From the NCBI GenBank assembly GCA_946999385.1, contig CAMQCZ010000011.1:1-59706 (forward strand): a stretch of 59,706 nt of DNA, read 5' to 3'. Positions 28,858 through 37,774 of the stretch are shown piece by piece. The stretch is from an uncultured Lachnoanaerobaculum sp. (GTDB lineage: Bacteria > Bacillota > Clostridia > Lachnospirales > Lachnospiraceae). Each line of letters starts with the position of its first letter. Positions within the stretch are counted from its first letter, which is position 1. Below the pieces are notes generated by a model. It did no database searches and was not told the origin of the DNA. It saw only the letters and a program-made list of their open reading frames with translations. A program made the translations under genes and the position numbers.

Positions 28858-29307
28858 ATGAACAAAGCGATATTAATGGGGAGATTGACAAGAGATCCTG
28901 AAATTAGATATTCTACCGGTGATAAGCAGATGGCTATAGCAAGATATACTCTTGCTGTTGATAGAAGAGTAAGAAGATCTACAGAGCAAGGAGAGCAAAC
29001 AGCTGATTTTATTTCGTGTGTTGCCTTTGATAAGATGGCTGAGTTTGCTGAAAAATATTTTCATAAAGGTATAAAAATTCTTGTTAGTGGACATATTCAG
29101 ACAGGTAGTTATACTAATAAAGATGGTCAAAGAGTTTATACAACAGATGTAATTGTTGAAGAACAGGAATTTGCAGAAAGTAAGGCTTTTAGTTCAGGTA
29201 CAGATACATATAATCAAGCGACTAAGCCTACTCCACTTGATGCAAGTAATGATGGCTTCATGAACATTCCGGATGGGGTCGAAGATGAAGGACTTCCATT
29301 TAACTAG
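28858..29307 (+). CDS. ssb: Single-stranded DNA-binding protein
   Basis: A 149-aa OB-fold protein (residues 1-105, MNKAILMGRLTRDPEIRYS), then a flexible linker and the acidic partner-binding tip ending DEGLPFN. The last residue after LPF is an added Asn; many Clostridia share this. It coats single-stranded DNA in replication and repair. It lies between rpsF and rpsR, the conserved arrangement. Confidence 0.96.
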   Translation: MNKAILMGRLTRDPEIRYSTGDKQMAIARYTLAVDRRVRRSTEQGEQTADFISCVAFDKMAEFAEKYFHKGIKILVSGHIQTGSYTNKDGQRVYTTDVIVEEQEFAESKAFSSGTDTYNQATKPTPLDASNDGFMNIPDGVEDEGLPFN

Positions 29308-29330
29308 AATTTAGAAAGGGGATTATTGTC

Positions 29331-29597
29331 ATGGCATTTAATAAAACAGAAAGAGCTGATGGCCAAAGAACAAGAAGACCGGCTGGTGGTATGCGTAGAA
29401 GAAAAAAAGTATGTGTTTTTTGTGGCGAGCATAAGATAGATTATAAAGATATAGCTACATTAAAAAAATTCATATCTGAAAGAGGTAAAATTCTTCCACG
29501 TCGCATCACAGGTACTTGTGCGAAGGATCAAAGAGCAGTTACAGTAGCAATAAAGAGAGCAAGACATATAGCTCTTATGCCATATGTAATTGAATAA
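29331..29597 (+). CDS. rpsR: 30S ribosomal protein S18
   Basis: An 88-aa basic protein. RRKKVCVFC then DYKDIATLKKFISERGKILPRR and a C-terminal ARHIALMPYV are S18 signatures. The N-terminal extension is rich in Arg and Gly (GQRTRRPAGGMRRR). It binds 16S rRNA together with S6. AAAGGGG precedes the ATG. Confidence 0.97.
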   Translation: MAFNKTERADGQRTRRPAGGMRRRKKVCVFCGEHKIDYKDIATLKKFISERGKILPRRITGTCAKDQRAVTVAIKRARHIALMPYVIE

Positions 29598-29607
29598 GAT
29601 ATAATTT

Positions 29608-29633
29608 AAGGCAGGATTTTACTCCTGCCTTTT
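29608..29633 (+). terminator. Terminator of the rpsF operon
   Basis: AAGGCAGGA (29608-29616) pairs with TCCTGCCTT (29623-29631), followed by TT. It is a strong GC-rich stem for this genome, 10 bp after the rpsR stop. Confidence 0.85.
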
Positions 29634-29677
29634 GATATATTAATATAAAATTTTTAATTTATATTACGGATGAAAAA

Positions 29678-30532
29678 ATGAAAAGTAAAATAAAATATTT
29701 AATATTTGATTATTTGATAATAACAATCAGTATTTTTATAATGGCAATAGGCATATACTTTTTTAAATTTCCTAATAATTTTGCCTTTGGTGGAGTAACA
29801 GGTTATGCTACTATTTTTAGCAGTATGACTAATATTAGTGCTACAAATTTTACTAATATAGTAAATACTATATTGTTGGTTGTGGGTTTTTTAATTTTAG
29901 GCAAATCATTTGGATTTAAAACAATTTATGCAAGCATAGAGCTTACAATAATTTTAATAATATTTGAGCATTATATGCCATTAACCAAGCCTTTGACAGA
30001 TCAAGCATTTTTAGAAATGGTAATAGGTGTATTTCTACAAAGTGTTACGACAGGTCTATTATTTAATGTTGGAGCAAGCAGTGGTGGTACGGATATTTTA
30101 GCAATGATATTAAAAAAGTATACTAAAACTAATGATTTAGGTGTACTATTTATTTTTGTAGATTTTATAGCTTCTTTTATGTCTTTTTTTACTTTTGGAA
30201 TAACTACCGGTTTGTATTCCTTGGTCGGTTTAGTTGCAAAATCATTTATTTTAGACAGTGCTATAGAAACTATAAATCTTTGTAAATGTTTTACAATAAT
30301 TTGTGATAATCCTGAGCCTATATGTGATTTTATAATACAAAAATTACATAGATCAGCTACCATATATGATGCAAGGGGAGCATTTAAGCATAATAAAAAG
30401 ACTATTATATTAACTACTATGAAAAGAACTCAAGCAGTTAGGCTTAGAAATTTTATTAAAATAACACAGCCTGATTCATTTATGATGATAACTAATTCCA
30501 GTGAAATTATTGGAAAAGGTTTTAAGGATTAA
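29678..30532 (+). CDS. YitT family membrane protein
   Basis: A 284-aa protein with five to six membrane helices in residues 10-200 (YitT/DUF161; GASSGGTDILAMILKKYTK is a family motif) and a cytoplasmic DUF2179 domain (215-284) with KKTIILTTMKRTQAVRLRNFI. The transported substrate is unknown; the tail is thought to be ligand-binding. An upstream ATG at 29669 runs into a stop, so 29678 is the start. The ribosome site is weak. Confidence 0.88.
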   Translation: MKSKIKYLIFDYLIITISIFIMAIGIYFFKFPNNFAFGGVTGYATIFSSMTNISATNFTNIVNTILLVVGFLILGKSFGFKTIYASIELTIILIIFEHYMPLTKPLTDQAFLEMVIGVFLQSVTTGLLFNVGASSGGTDILAMILKKYTKTNDLGVLFIFVDFIASFMSFFTFGITTGLYSLVGLVAKSFILDSAIETINLCKCFTIICDNPEPICDFIIQKLHRSATIYDARGAFKHNKKTIILTTMKRTQAVRLRNFIKITQPDSFMMITNSSEIIGKGFKD

Positions 30533-30537
30533 ATTAA

Positions 30538-30825
30538 TCAAAAGCCTAATCTTGAAAAAATCATATCATATCCATCGCTACCATAGTTTAAAGAACGATT
30601 AACTCTACTTATAGTTGCGGTGGATGCTCCTGTTTTATGTGCTATTTCTAAATAAGTTTTCTTTTCTCGCAACATTTTTGCGACTTCATATCTTTGTGCT
30701 ATTGATAAAATTTCGTTAATTGTACATACATCTTCAAAAAATATATAACATTCTTCTTTATTTTTTAAATTAAGAATTGCTTCAAATAAATGATCAACAG
30801 CTTCTGTTTGTATTTTTTTATTCAT
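30538..30825 (-). CDS. YerC/YecD family TrpR-related protein
   Basis: A 95-aa protein. The helix-turn-helix near 55-80 (YLEIAHKTGASTATISRVNRSL) and the ILSIAQRYEVAKML segment are hallmarks of the TrpR-like YerC/YecD family. It is a probable small DNA-binding regulator, targets unknown. It is convergent with yitT, only 5 bp apart. The 171-bp gap to apgM on its other side carries AT-rich promoter-like sequence and no other gene. Confidence 0.88.
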   Translation of the reverse strand: MNKKIQTEAVDHLFEAILNLKNKEECYIFFEDVCTINEILSIAQRYEVAKMLREKKTYLEIAHKTGASTATISRVNRSLNYGSDGYDMIFSRLGF

Positions 30826-30996
30826 ATTTTTACCTACTTACAATCTATATAAAGATAATATATAAAACATACTCATTTTCTATGCAGATTTTATCACATT
30901 AAACTGTGAATGTAAAGCCGGCTTATTGTAATTAATTTATTTTTAATATATACTTTAAAAGAAATAATTTTAAATGGTAATTTAAGGAGAAATTTT

Positions 30997-32214
30997 ATGA
31001 AATATATTTTACTTTTAGGAGATGGAATGGCAGACTTGCCTATAGAAGAGCTTGGTTTTAAAACTCCGTTGGAGATAGCTAAAAAACCTTGTATGGATTC
31101 TTTAGTGAATTATTCTATTTTAGGTTTGGTAAAAACAGTTCCGGAAGGATATAAGCCCGGATCAGATGTAGCTAATTTATCAGCCTTAGGATATGATCCT
31201 AAGATTTCATATTCAGGTCGCTCACCACTTGAAGCCTTGAGTATAGGAATTGATATGAAGGCTTCTGATGTTGCTATTCGTTGTAATTTAGTTACTTTAT
31301 CAGACGAAGAAAAATATGAAGATAAAATGATGTTGGATTATAGTGCCGGAGAAATTAGCAGTGAAGAAGCAAAAATACTTATAGAAGAAATTGATAAAAA
31401 ATTAGGAAGTAGAATATTTAAATTTTTTTCAGGAGTAAGTTATAGACATTGTCTTATATGGGATAATGGTAAAATAAAATTAGAGCTTACACCTCCACAT
31501 GATATATTAAATAAAAATATATCAGCTTATTTGCCTAAAAATAATGAACTTTTAAAATTGATGAAGGAAAGCTATGATATATTGAAGGAACATCCTATTA
31601 ATAAAGAAAGAATAAATAAAGGTTTGAATCCTGCCAATTCTATTTGGCTTTGGGGAGAAGGAACAAAGCCTAAATTGGAAGATTTTTATAAAAAAACAGG
31701 GTTAAAAGGTAGTATGATATCAGCTGTTGATTTGTTGAAGGGTATGGCTATAGGAAGCAAAATGACAAGTATTGATGTTGAAGGTGCAACAGGTACTGTG
31801 AATACAAATTATAAAGGAAAATTAGATGCGGCTATAAAGACCCTTTTAGTAGATAATAATGATTTTGTTTATATACATCTTGAAGGACCTGATGAATGTG
31901 GACACCAAGGTGATATGAAAGGAAAGATAAGTGCCATTGAACAAATTGATGAAAAAATTTTAAAGCCTTTATTGAATAAATTAAGAGAAGAAGGGGAAGA
32001 ATTTGGACTTTTAGTTATGCCGGATCATCCTACTCCTCTTTGTTTAAGAACACATACAAATGCTCCTATACCATTTTTGCTATATCATAGTTCAAATGAA
32101 AAGAAAAATGATTTAAGTAGCTATTGTGAAAAAACTTGTGAAGGTACAAATTTAATTATAGAGGATGGATATAAATTAATTAATTACTTATTTGATAAAA
32201 ATTTGAATTTATAG
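30997..32214 (+). CDS. apgM: Cofactor-independent phosphoglycerate mutase, ApgM type
   Basis: A 405-aa alkaline-phosphatase-superfamily enzyme. The N-terminal LLGDGMADLP carries a metal-binding aspartate; GYKPGSDVANLSALGYDP carries the catalytic serine and SYSGRSPLEALSIGI follows. The C-terminal metal ligands are in DEKILKPLL and MPDHPTP. It would interconvert 2- and 3-phosphoglycerate. A subgroup of this family in bacteria has been proposed to be a homoserine kinase; the sequence alone does not separate the two. It has AAGGAG before the ATG and likely runs into the next gene (14 bp gap). Confidence 0.85.
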   Translation: MKYILLLGDGMADLPIEELGFKTPLEIAKKPCMDSLVNYSILGLVKTVPEGYKPGSDVANLSALGYDPKISYSGRSPLEALSIGIDMKASDVAIRCNLVTLSDEEKYEDKMMLDYSAGEISSEEAKILIEEIDKKLGSRIFKFFSGVSYRHCLIWDNGKIKLELTPPHDILNKNISAYLPKNNELLKLMKESYDILKEHPINKERINKGLNPANSIWLWGEGTKPKLEDFYKKTGLKGSMISAVDLLKGMAIGSKMTSIDVEGATGTVNTNYKGKLDAAIKTLLVDNNDFVYIHLEGPDECGHQGDMKGKISAIEQIDEKILKPLLNKLREEGEEFGLLVMPDHPTPLCLRTHTNAPIPFLLYHSSNEKKNDLSSYCEKTCEGTNLIIEDGYKLINYLFDKNLNL

Positions 32215-32228
32215 ACTAAGGAGTTTAA

Positions 32229-33671
32229 ATGTATACAGAAAATATTTATACTTTACATTATAAAAGTAGAAGAAAAAAGAAAAGGCATAAATTTTTTATT
32301 ATTTTTATTATTATATGTTTATTGCTTTTATTATCTATTCTTGCTATTAAATTTTTACATTCAAAGAGTAATTATATAATTAATAATATACAATATGAAA
32401 AAAAAATCAAAAAAAATATAAATAAAAATGATATAAATAAAGAAGCTAAAAACAAAAAAGACAAAAATAAAGAAGATAAATCTGATGACAATAGTATAGA
32501 CAATAAGATAAATGAAGCTAAAAGAGTGGCATTGTCATATGATTATGATAAGGCAATTAGCCTCTTGAAGGGTATTGATAATTATGAACAAAATTCTGAT
32601 ATAACTGAACTGATAAATAATTATGAAAATATTAAAACAAAGCTTGTAAAACAAAATATTAATGAGATTACACATGTATTTTTTCATACATTGATAGTTG
32701 ATCCGTCAAAGGCCTTTGACGGTGATTCCAAGGAAATGGGATACAATGAGGTAATGACTACAGTAAAAGAATTTAAGGATATTTTACAAAGCATGTATGA
32801 TAGAGGCTTTGTACTTGTGCGTATGCATGACATGGCATATGAGGTTGAGGATCAGGACGGTAATAAAAGGATGCAAGAAGGCAATATAATGTTACCTGAA
32901 GGGAAAAAAGCTTTTGTTATGAGTCAGGATGATGTTTGCTACTATGAATATATGGTAGGGGACGGCTTTGCATCAAGACTTGTTATTGGTGATAATAACA
33001 AAGTTACAACACAGATGGATAAGGATGATGGAACAAGTGTTATAGGTGATTATGACCTTATTCCAATATTGAATAGTTTTATAGAAAAGCATCCTGATTT
33101 TTCTTATAGAGGTGCAAAGGCTATAATTGCGGTAACAGGTTATAATGGAGTATTTGGATATAGAACGGATGAAAGCTATGAGGGTAAAAATCCTAATATT
33201 GAAGAGGATAGAAGAAAGGTTACTGATATTGCCAATGCCCTTAGAGAAGACGGATTTGAGCTGGCAAGTCATAGCTGGGGGCATAGACATTTGGGACGTA
33301 TAGCTTTAGATGAATTTAAGCAGGATACTGATAAATGGGAAAAAAATGTTGGTAGTCTTATAGGACATACAGATATGTTACTATATCCTTTTGGTACAGA
33401 TGTAAGTGATTGGCATCCTTATGTAGATACTAATGAAAGATATAAATATTTATATGATAAAGGCTTCAGATATTTTTGTACAGTAGATTCAAATAAGTAT
33501 TGGGTTCAATTAGGAAAGGACTATTTAAGACAGGGTAGAAGAAATCTTGACGGATATAGAATGTGGAGAGATTTGACGGAGCCTGATAAGCCTAGACTTT
33601 CAGATTTATTTGATGTAAAAAAGGTGTTTGATAAGAGTAGACCAACTCCTGTAGGTGCAATAAGATCTTAA
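32229..33671 (+). CDS. Membrane-anchored polysaccharide deacetylase-like protein
   Basis: A 480-aa protein. A cytoplasmic basic start (residues 1-18) and one membrane helix (19-42) place the rest outside the cell. A Lys/Asn/Asp-rich linker (50-95) follows, then a NodB-like domain (about 140-450). The divalent-metal site looks preserved: an Asp pair in MSQDDVCYYEY near 235 and two histidines in SHSWGHRHLG near 345. LLYPFGTDVSDWHP is the motif 3 region. Spacing is wider than in standard chitin or peptidoglycan deacetylases, so the substrate is uncertain; cell-wall glycan is likely. It is preceded by AAGGAG. Confidence 0.8.
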   Translation: MYTENIYTLHYKSRRKKKRHKFFIIFIIICLLLLLSILAIKFLHSKSNYIINNIQYEKKIKKNINKNDINKEAKNKKDKNKEDKSDDNSIDNKINEAKRVALSYDYDKAISLLKGIDNYEQNSDITELINNYENIKTKLVKQNINEITHVFFHTLIVDPSKAFDGDSKEMGYNEVMTTVKEFKDILQSMYDRGFVLVRMHDMAYEVEDQDGNKRMQEGNIMLPEGKKAFVMSQDDVCYYEYMVGDGFASRLVIGDNNKVTTQMDKDDGTSVIGDYDLIPILNSFIEKHPDFSYRGAKAIIAVTGYNGVFGYRTDESYEGKNPNIEEDRRKVTDIANALREDGFELASHSWGHRHLGRIALDEFKQDTDKWEKNVGSLIGHTDMLLYPFGTDVSDWHPYVDTNERYKYLYDKGFRYFCTVDSNKYWVQLGKDYLRQGRRNLDGYRMWRDLTEPDKPRLSDLFDVKKVFDKSRPTPVGAIRS

Positions 33672-33777
33672 TATTTATCCAAATGTGTCATAAAGCTCCT
33701 AGCTTTAGCTATGGGTAGTGTCAATCTTTAATTGGATTTTTTATATAATTTACTTAGGTCGCCTTACAAAAATTTAG

Positions 33778-33806
33778 TTGACAAATTATATAGGTATATG
33801 TATACT
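33778..33806 (+). promoter_or_regulatory. rpmF promoter
   Basis: Perfect TTGACA (33778-33783), a 17-bp spacer and TATACT (33801-33806), one of the strongest sigma-A promoters in the window, as expected for a ribosomal protein gene. Confidence 0.75.
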
Positions 33807-33839
33807 TAATTAAGTTATGGACTATAAGGAGGTGTTTTC

Positions 33840-34019
33840 ATGTCAATTTGTCCAAAGAATAAAACCTCTCGTGGTAGGAGAGATAAAAGAAGAGCTAACT
33901 GGAAGATGGCTGCTTCTACTTTAGTAAAATGCAGTAAATGTGGTGAGTTAATGATGCCTCATAGAGTTTGTAAAGCTTGTGGCTCATATAATAAACGTGA
34001 GATAGTATCAGTTGACTAG
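33840..34019 (+). CDS. rpmF: 50S ribosomal protein L32
   Basis: This short gene encodes 59 aa. The N-terminus MSICPKNKTSRGRRDKRRAN and a four-cysteine zinc ribbon (CSKCGELMMPHRVCKACG) are L32 hallmarks, so this is the zinc-binding form. AAGGAGG lies 8 bp before the ATG and a strong promoter is upstream. In many Firmicutes a DUF177 gene precedes rpmF; here it does not. Confidence 0.97.
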   Translation: MSICPKNKTSRGRRDKRRANWKMAASTLVKCSKCGELMMPHRVCKACGSYNKREIVSVD

Positions 34020-34039
34020 TGATTTTTGCATATTTAGAT

Positions 34040-34073
34040 AAAAATGGTTTCTCTGTTTGAGAAGCCATTTTTA
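34040..34073 (+). terminator. Terminator after rpmF
   Basis: AAAAATGGTTTCTC (ending 34054) pairs with GAGAAGCCATTTTT (34059-34072), with one G-T pair. It lies 20 bp after the stop. Confidence 0.85.
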
Positions 34074-34096
34074 TTTATTGTCTAAATAGTATATTA

Positions 34097-34125
34097 TTGA
34101 CTTTACATATGAAAACATTTATAAT
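34097..34125 (+). promoter_or_regulatory. greA promoter
   Basis: TTGACT (34097-34102), a 17-bp spacer and TATAAT (34120-34125). It would drive greA and lysS. Confidence 0.7.
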
Positions 34126-34170
34126 TGCACCAATAAAATTCTACATTTAAAATTATATTTGGAGGAAAAA

Positions 34171-34653
34171 ATGGCTGAGAAAAAACATATTTTGACTTAT
34201 GTAAGCTTAAAAAAACTTGAAGAAGAACTTCATGATTTAAAAGTAAATCAAAGAAGGGAAATTGCCCAGAAGATTAAAGAGGCTAGGGAACAGGGAGATT
34301 TATCAGAAAATGCAGAATATGATGCGGCTAAGGATGAACAAAGAGATATAGAAGCTCGTATAGAGGAGCTTGAAAATTTACTAAAAAATGCTGAAATTGT
34401 AGTAGAAGATGAAGTTGATTTGGACATTATAAATATAGGTTGTAGTGTATTACTTTATGATAAAGAATTTGATGAAGAAGTAGAGTATAAAATAGTAGGT
34501 TCAATAGAAGCAAATTCATTAGAAGGTAAAATTAGTAATGAATCTCCTGTAGGAAAAGCATTAATAGGTAAAAAAATAGGAGATGAAATATCTGTTGAAA
34601 CTCAAGCCGGTGTAGTTGAATTTAAAGTGCTTGATATAAAAAGAGTGCAGTAA
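34171..34653 (+). CDS. greA: Transcription elongation factor GreA
   Basis: I set the start at ATG 34171, 5 bp after GGAGG; the in-frame TTG at 34159 overlaps that ribosome site. The 160-aa product has an N-terminal antiparallel coiled coil whose tip holds EARELGD-like residues (KEAREQGDLSENAEYDAAKDEQ begins near 42; cited in part) and a C-terminal FKBP-like domain (SVETQAGVVEFKVLDI). It rescues backtracked RNA polymerase by stimulating RNA cleavage. lysS starts 6 bp later. Confidence 0.95.
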   Translation: MAEKKHILTYVSLKKLEEELHDLKVNQRREIAQKIKEAREQGDLSENAEYDAAKDEQRDIEARIEELENLLKNAEIVVEDEVDLDIINIGCSVLLYDKEFDEEVEYKIVGSIEANSLEGKISNESPVGKALIGKKIGDEISVETQAGVVEFKVLDIKRVQ

Positions 34654-34659
34654 GGAGTA

Positions 34660-36597
34660 ATGATGTTACAAAATAATAATAATGAAATTAATTCGGAAGA
34701 ACTTAATCATATTTTACAAGCAAGAAGAGATAAATTAAATGATTTAGTAGATAATGGAAACGATCCTTATAAAATAACAAAATATGATATTAGTCATCAT
34801 AGTAAGCAAATAAAAGACAATTATGATATTCTTGAAGGTAATAATGTCAGTGTTGCCGGTAGACTGATGGCAAAAAGAGTTATGGGAAAGGCTTCATTTT
34901 GTCATATACAGGATTTAGAAGGAAAAATACAAGCTTATGTTGCAAGAGATAACATAGGGCAAGATGAATATGCAGCTTTTAAAAAATTAGATATAGGTGA
35001 TATCATAGGAATTAAGGGTACTATTTTTAAAACTAAGATGGGTGAAATAAGTATACATGCTACAGAAGTACTCTTACTTTCAAAGAGCTTAAAGCCTTTA
35101 CCTGAAAAATTTCATGGCTTGACAGATACAGATACAAGATATAGACAAAGATATATAGACTTGATAATGAATGAAAATGTTAAAGATACATTTATTAAGC
35201 GTTCAAAAATAATAAGTGAAATAAGAAGATTTTTAGATAATAAAGGATTTATGGAAGTTGAAACTCCTATGCTGGTAGCAAATGCAGGAGGAGCTGCGGC
35301 AAGACCTTTTAATACTCATTATAATGCACTTGATGAGGATGTTAAACTTAGAATTTCTCTTGAATTATATTTAAAAAGACTTATTGTAGGTGGTCTTGAG
35401 AAGGTATATGAAATAGGCAGAGTATTTAGAAATGAAGGTGTAGATACAAGACATAATCCTGAATTTACTTTAATGGAGCTTTATCAAGCCTTTACTGATT
35501 ATCATGGTATGATGGATTTAACAGAAGAATTATTTAGATATTTAGCAAAAAGTGTATGTAACAGCTTGGTAATACCTTATGCAGATGAAATGATAGACTT
35601 GGAAAAACCATTTGAAAGAATTACAATGCTTGATGCTGTTAAAAAATATGCAAATATAGATTTTAATGAAATAAAAACCTTAGAGCAGGCAAGAGATTTG
35701 GCAAAGGAAAAACATATAGAGTTTGAAGAAAGACATACTAAAGGAGATATTTTAAATTTATTTTTTGAAGAGTATGTTGAGAAAAATTTGATTCAGCCTA
35801 CCTTTGTTATGGATCATCCTGTTGAAATTTCTCCACTGACTAAGAAGAAGCCTAATAATCCGGAGTATGTTGAGAGATTTGAATTATTTATTTATGGTCG
35901 TGAAATGGCTAATGCTTATTCTGAAATTAATGATCCTATAGATCAAAGGGAGAGATTTATGGCACAGGAAAAAGCATTTGAAGCCGGAGATGAGGAAGCT
36001 AATCATACTGATGAGGATTTTTTGAATGCATTGGAAATTGGAATGCCACCTACAGGCGGTATAGGATATGGAATAGATAGATTGGTTATGCTACTTACAA
36101 ACTCACCTGCTATAAGAGATGTACTTTTATTTCCAACAATGAAGTCAATAGATGGTGTAAATAAGAAAAATGATGTAAAAAATCAGGTTGCTGAAGAAGT
36201 GAAAGCAGAGCCTGAAAAGATTGATTTTTCTAAGGTAAAGATTGAGCCTTTGTTTGAGAAAATGGTAGACTTTGATACATTCAGCAAGTCAGATTTCCGT
36301 GCAGTAAAGGTTAAAGAGTGTGTTGCAGTACCGAAGTCAAAGAAACTGTTACAATTTACTCTTGATGACGGGACAGGCACAGACAGAACCATTTTAAGCG
36401 GTATTCATAGCTTCTATGAGCCGGAAGAACTGCTTGGAAAGACTCTTATTGCTATCACAAATCTTCCACCGAGAGCTATGATGGGCATTGACTCTTGCGG
36501 TATGCTCCTCAGTGCTATTCATGAAGAAGAAGGCGAAGAAAAGCTTCATCTTCTTATGGTTGATGATCACATTCCGGCAGGTGCAAAGCTCTATTAA
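34660..36597 (+). CDS. lysS: Lysyl-tRNA synthetase with C-terminal tRNA-binding domain; 3' end of foreign composition
   Basis: A class II LysRS: an OB-fold anticodon domain (about 55-150), then the catalytic core with motif 2 in KVYEIGRVFRNEGVDTRHNPEF and motif 3 in GIGYGIDRLVMLL near 465-480. The standard enzyme ends near residue 500 (LLFPTMKS). Here a linker follows, and then from about 538 to 645 an EMAPII/Trbp111-like OB fold (FDTFSKSDF, NLPPRAMMGIDSCGMLLSA, IPAGAKLY), as in MetRS tails. The first 1.6 kb uses AT-rich codons; from about 36271 the codons become much GC-richer. The switch coincides with a 20-bp repeat found again at 56049, so the tail was probably exchanged when the island arrived. 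The enzyme remains intact in frame. Confidence 0.92.
   Translation: MMLQNNNNEINSEELNHILQARRDKLNDLVDNGNDPYKITKYDISHHSKQIKDNYDILEGNNVSVAGRLMAKRVMGKASFCHIQDLEGKIQAYVARDNIGQDEYAAFKKLDIGDIIGIKGTIFKTKMGEISIHATEVLLLSKSLKPLPEKFHGLTDTDTRYRQRYIDLIMNENVKDTFIKRSKIISEIRRFLDNKGFMEVETPMLVANAGGAAARPFNTHYNALDEDVKLRISLELYLKRLIVGGLEKVYEIGRVFRNEGVDTRHNPEFTLMELYQAFTDYHGMMDLTEELFRYLAKSVCNSLVIPYADEMIDLEKPFERITMLDAVKKYANIDFNEIKTLEQARDLAKEKHIEFEERHTKGDILNLFFEEYVEKNLIQPTFVMDHPVEISPLTKKKPNNPEYVERFELFIYGREMANAYSEINDPIDQRERFMAQEKAFEAGDEEANHTDEDFLNALEIGMPPTGGIGYGIDRLVMLLTNSPAIRDVLLFPTMKSIDGVNKKNDVKNQVAEEVKAEPEKIDFSKVKIEPLFEKMVDFDTFSKSDFRAVKVKECVAVPKSKKLLQFTLDDGTGTDRTILSGIHSFYEPEELLGKTLIAITNLPPRAMMGIDSCGMLLSAIHEEEGEEKLHLLMVDDHIPAGAKLY
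36271..36296 (+). repeat. Left boundary repeat in lysS
   Basis: TTTGATACATTCAGCAAGTC is followed by A and GATTT. It encodes FDTFSKSDF at residues 538-546 of LysRS. GC content rises immediately after it. Confidence 0.75.
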
Positions 36598-37022
36598 GAT
36601 GAGAAAACTGAGCCTTGCGGTGGTGTGCGCTTGCGAACACCGACATAAGGCGAAAAACACACGGAGACGGCAGTCGACGTGATGTAAAGATGTACCGTTT
36701 TATCAAATAGGCGGGACGTATTTCATTTGATAAAAAACTGAAAAAACAGCGATTTACATCAAACTTACATCAATTGATGCAGAAATTGGTGCAAGCAAGA
36801 AAAATCGCATAATTTGGAACATCAGCAGGAAAACAAGCACGAGCAAAGCGAGTATTTGTTTTCACCTGATGTAACAACGACAAAATCAGAGAGTGCGAAG
36901 CACGGCAACGGCAAAGCCGTTGGATTTTGGAGTGATAAATGAGTGGGAAATTCCAATCGGGGTTGCCCATTTTTAAAACAAACAGAAATACAAATCAGAA
37001 TATAAAGAGGAGGAATAATGCA
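36598..37022. other. Non-coding region after lysS with repeated motifs and hairpins
   Basis: No credible gene lies in these 425 bp. The heptamer GATGTAA occurs at 36681 and 36868, and its complement TTACATC at 36754 and 36765. An inverted repeat with 11-bp arms TTTTATCAAAT and ATTTGATAAAA spans 36698-36735. A 10-bp palindrome ATCAATTGAT is at 36769-36778. A GC-rich hairpin CAACGGC-AAA-GCCGTTG is at 36906-36922, followed by GATTTT. It could hold a terminator for lysS, regulation of the methyltransferase gene, or a remnant of an element's end or transfer origin. Confidence 0.45.
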
Positions 37023-37634
37023 ATGAACTTCTTTGAAAATACTCGTAAGCCACAAGGCTTCGGCGGAAAATTGATGACGAAGATGATGAACATCGGTCAC
37101 GCCAAGTTATCACAATGGGGATTCTCAAATATCTCAGTGAATCCGGACGTTGCGGTACTGGATGTTGGTTGCGGAGGCGGTGCAAATATTGTAGCCTGGT
37201 TGGGCAAATGCGGAAATGGACATGTGACAGGAATGGATTATTCGGAGGTCAGCGTGGCAGAATCTCAAAAACTGAACGCCGCCGCCATTAAACAAGGGAA
37301 ATGTTGCGTGGTTCAAGGTGATGTATCTGCTATCCCTTTTCCTGATGCGGTTTTTGATTATGTTTCTGCTTTCGAGACAGTTTACTTTTGGCCGGGATTG
37401 GAAAAATGTTTTTTTGAGGTAAATCGAGTTCTGAAAAACGGAGGGACATTCCTGATTTGTAACGAATCTGACGGAATGAATGCTGCAGATGAAAAATGGA
37501 CAAAGTTGATTGATGGTATGAAGATTTACACCTCTGATCAACTCATTGCTGCTTTGAAAGAAGCAGGTTTTACAGAGATAAAAACGTATTCAAATATAAA
37601 AAATCATTGGATAAGTATTGTTGCAACGAAATAG
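37023..37634 (+). CDS. Class I SAM-dependent methyltransferase
   Basis: The start is ATG 37023 after AAAGAGGAGGAATAATGCA; an in-frame ATG at 36939 has no ribosome site. The 203-aa product has a short helical N-terminus (NFFENTRKPQGFGGKLMTKM) and a UbiE/methyltransferase-11 type core: SAM motif I VLDVGCGGGANI near 47-58, acidic residue in GMDYSE near 74, motif II/IV PFPDAVFDYVSAFETVYFWP. The substrate is unknown; small molecules are more likely than DNA. It is the first gene of the island and is followed by a terminator. Confidence 0.85.
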   Translation: MNFFENTRKPQGFGGKLMTKMMNIGHAKLSQWGFSNISVNPDVAVLDVGCGGGANIVAWLGKCGNGHVTGMDYSEVSVAESQKLNAAAIKQGKCCVVQGDVSAIPFPDAVFDYVSAFETVYFWPGLEKCFFEVNRVLKNGGTFLICNESDGMNAADEKWTKLIDGMKIYTSDQLIAALKEAGFTEIKTYSNIKNHWISIVATK

Positions 37635-37657
37635 CTAATTTCAAGTTTGTCAACTTG

Positions 37658-37699
37658 CCCTTTGAGAGAGGAGAAAATCCTTTTCTCAAAGGGCTTTTT
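37658..37699 (+). terminator. Terminator within a repeat shared with 56529
   Basis: CCCTTTGAG (37658-37666) pairs with CTCAAAGGG (37685-37693), followed by CTTTTTC. This segment and about 60 bp beyond it reappear near-identically at 56529-56630, making a second long direct-repeat pair around most of the island. Confidence 0.8.
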
Positions 37700-37774
37700 C
37701 TATTTATACGGATATTCGCAAACTACAAGATAAAGCTAAAACTTCATATACTCTAAGCACAAGGAGGTTGAGGT

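Noticed and set aside
36394..36970. Minus-strand frames across the lysS end and the following gap
   Set aside because: They are antisense to the LysRS tail or have odd compositions (many Cys/Leu), no ribosome site and no recognisable domain.
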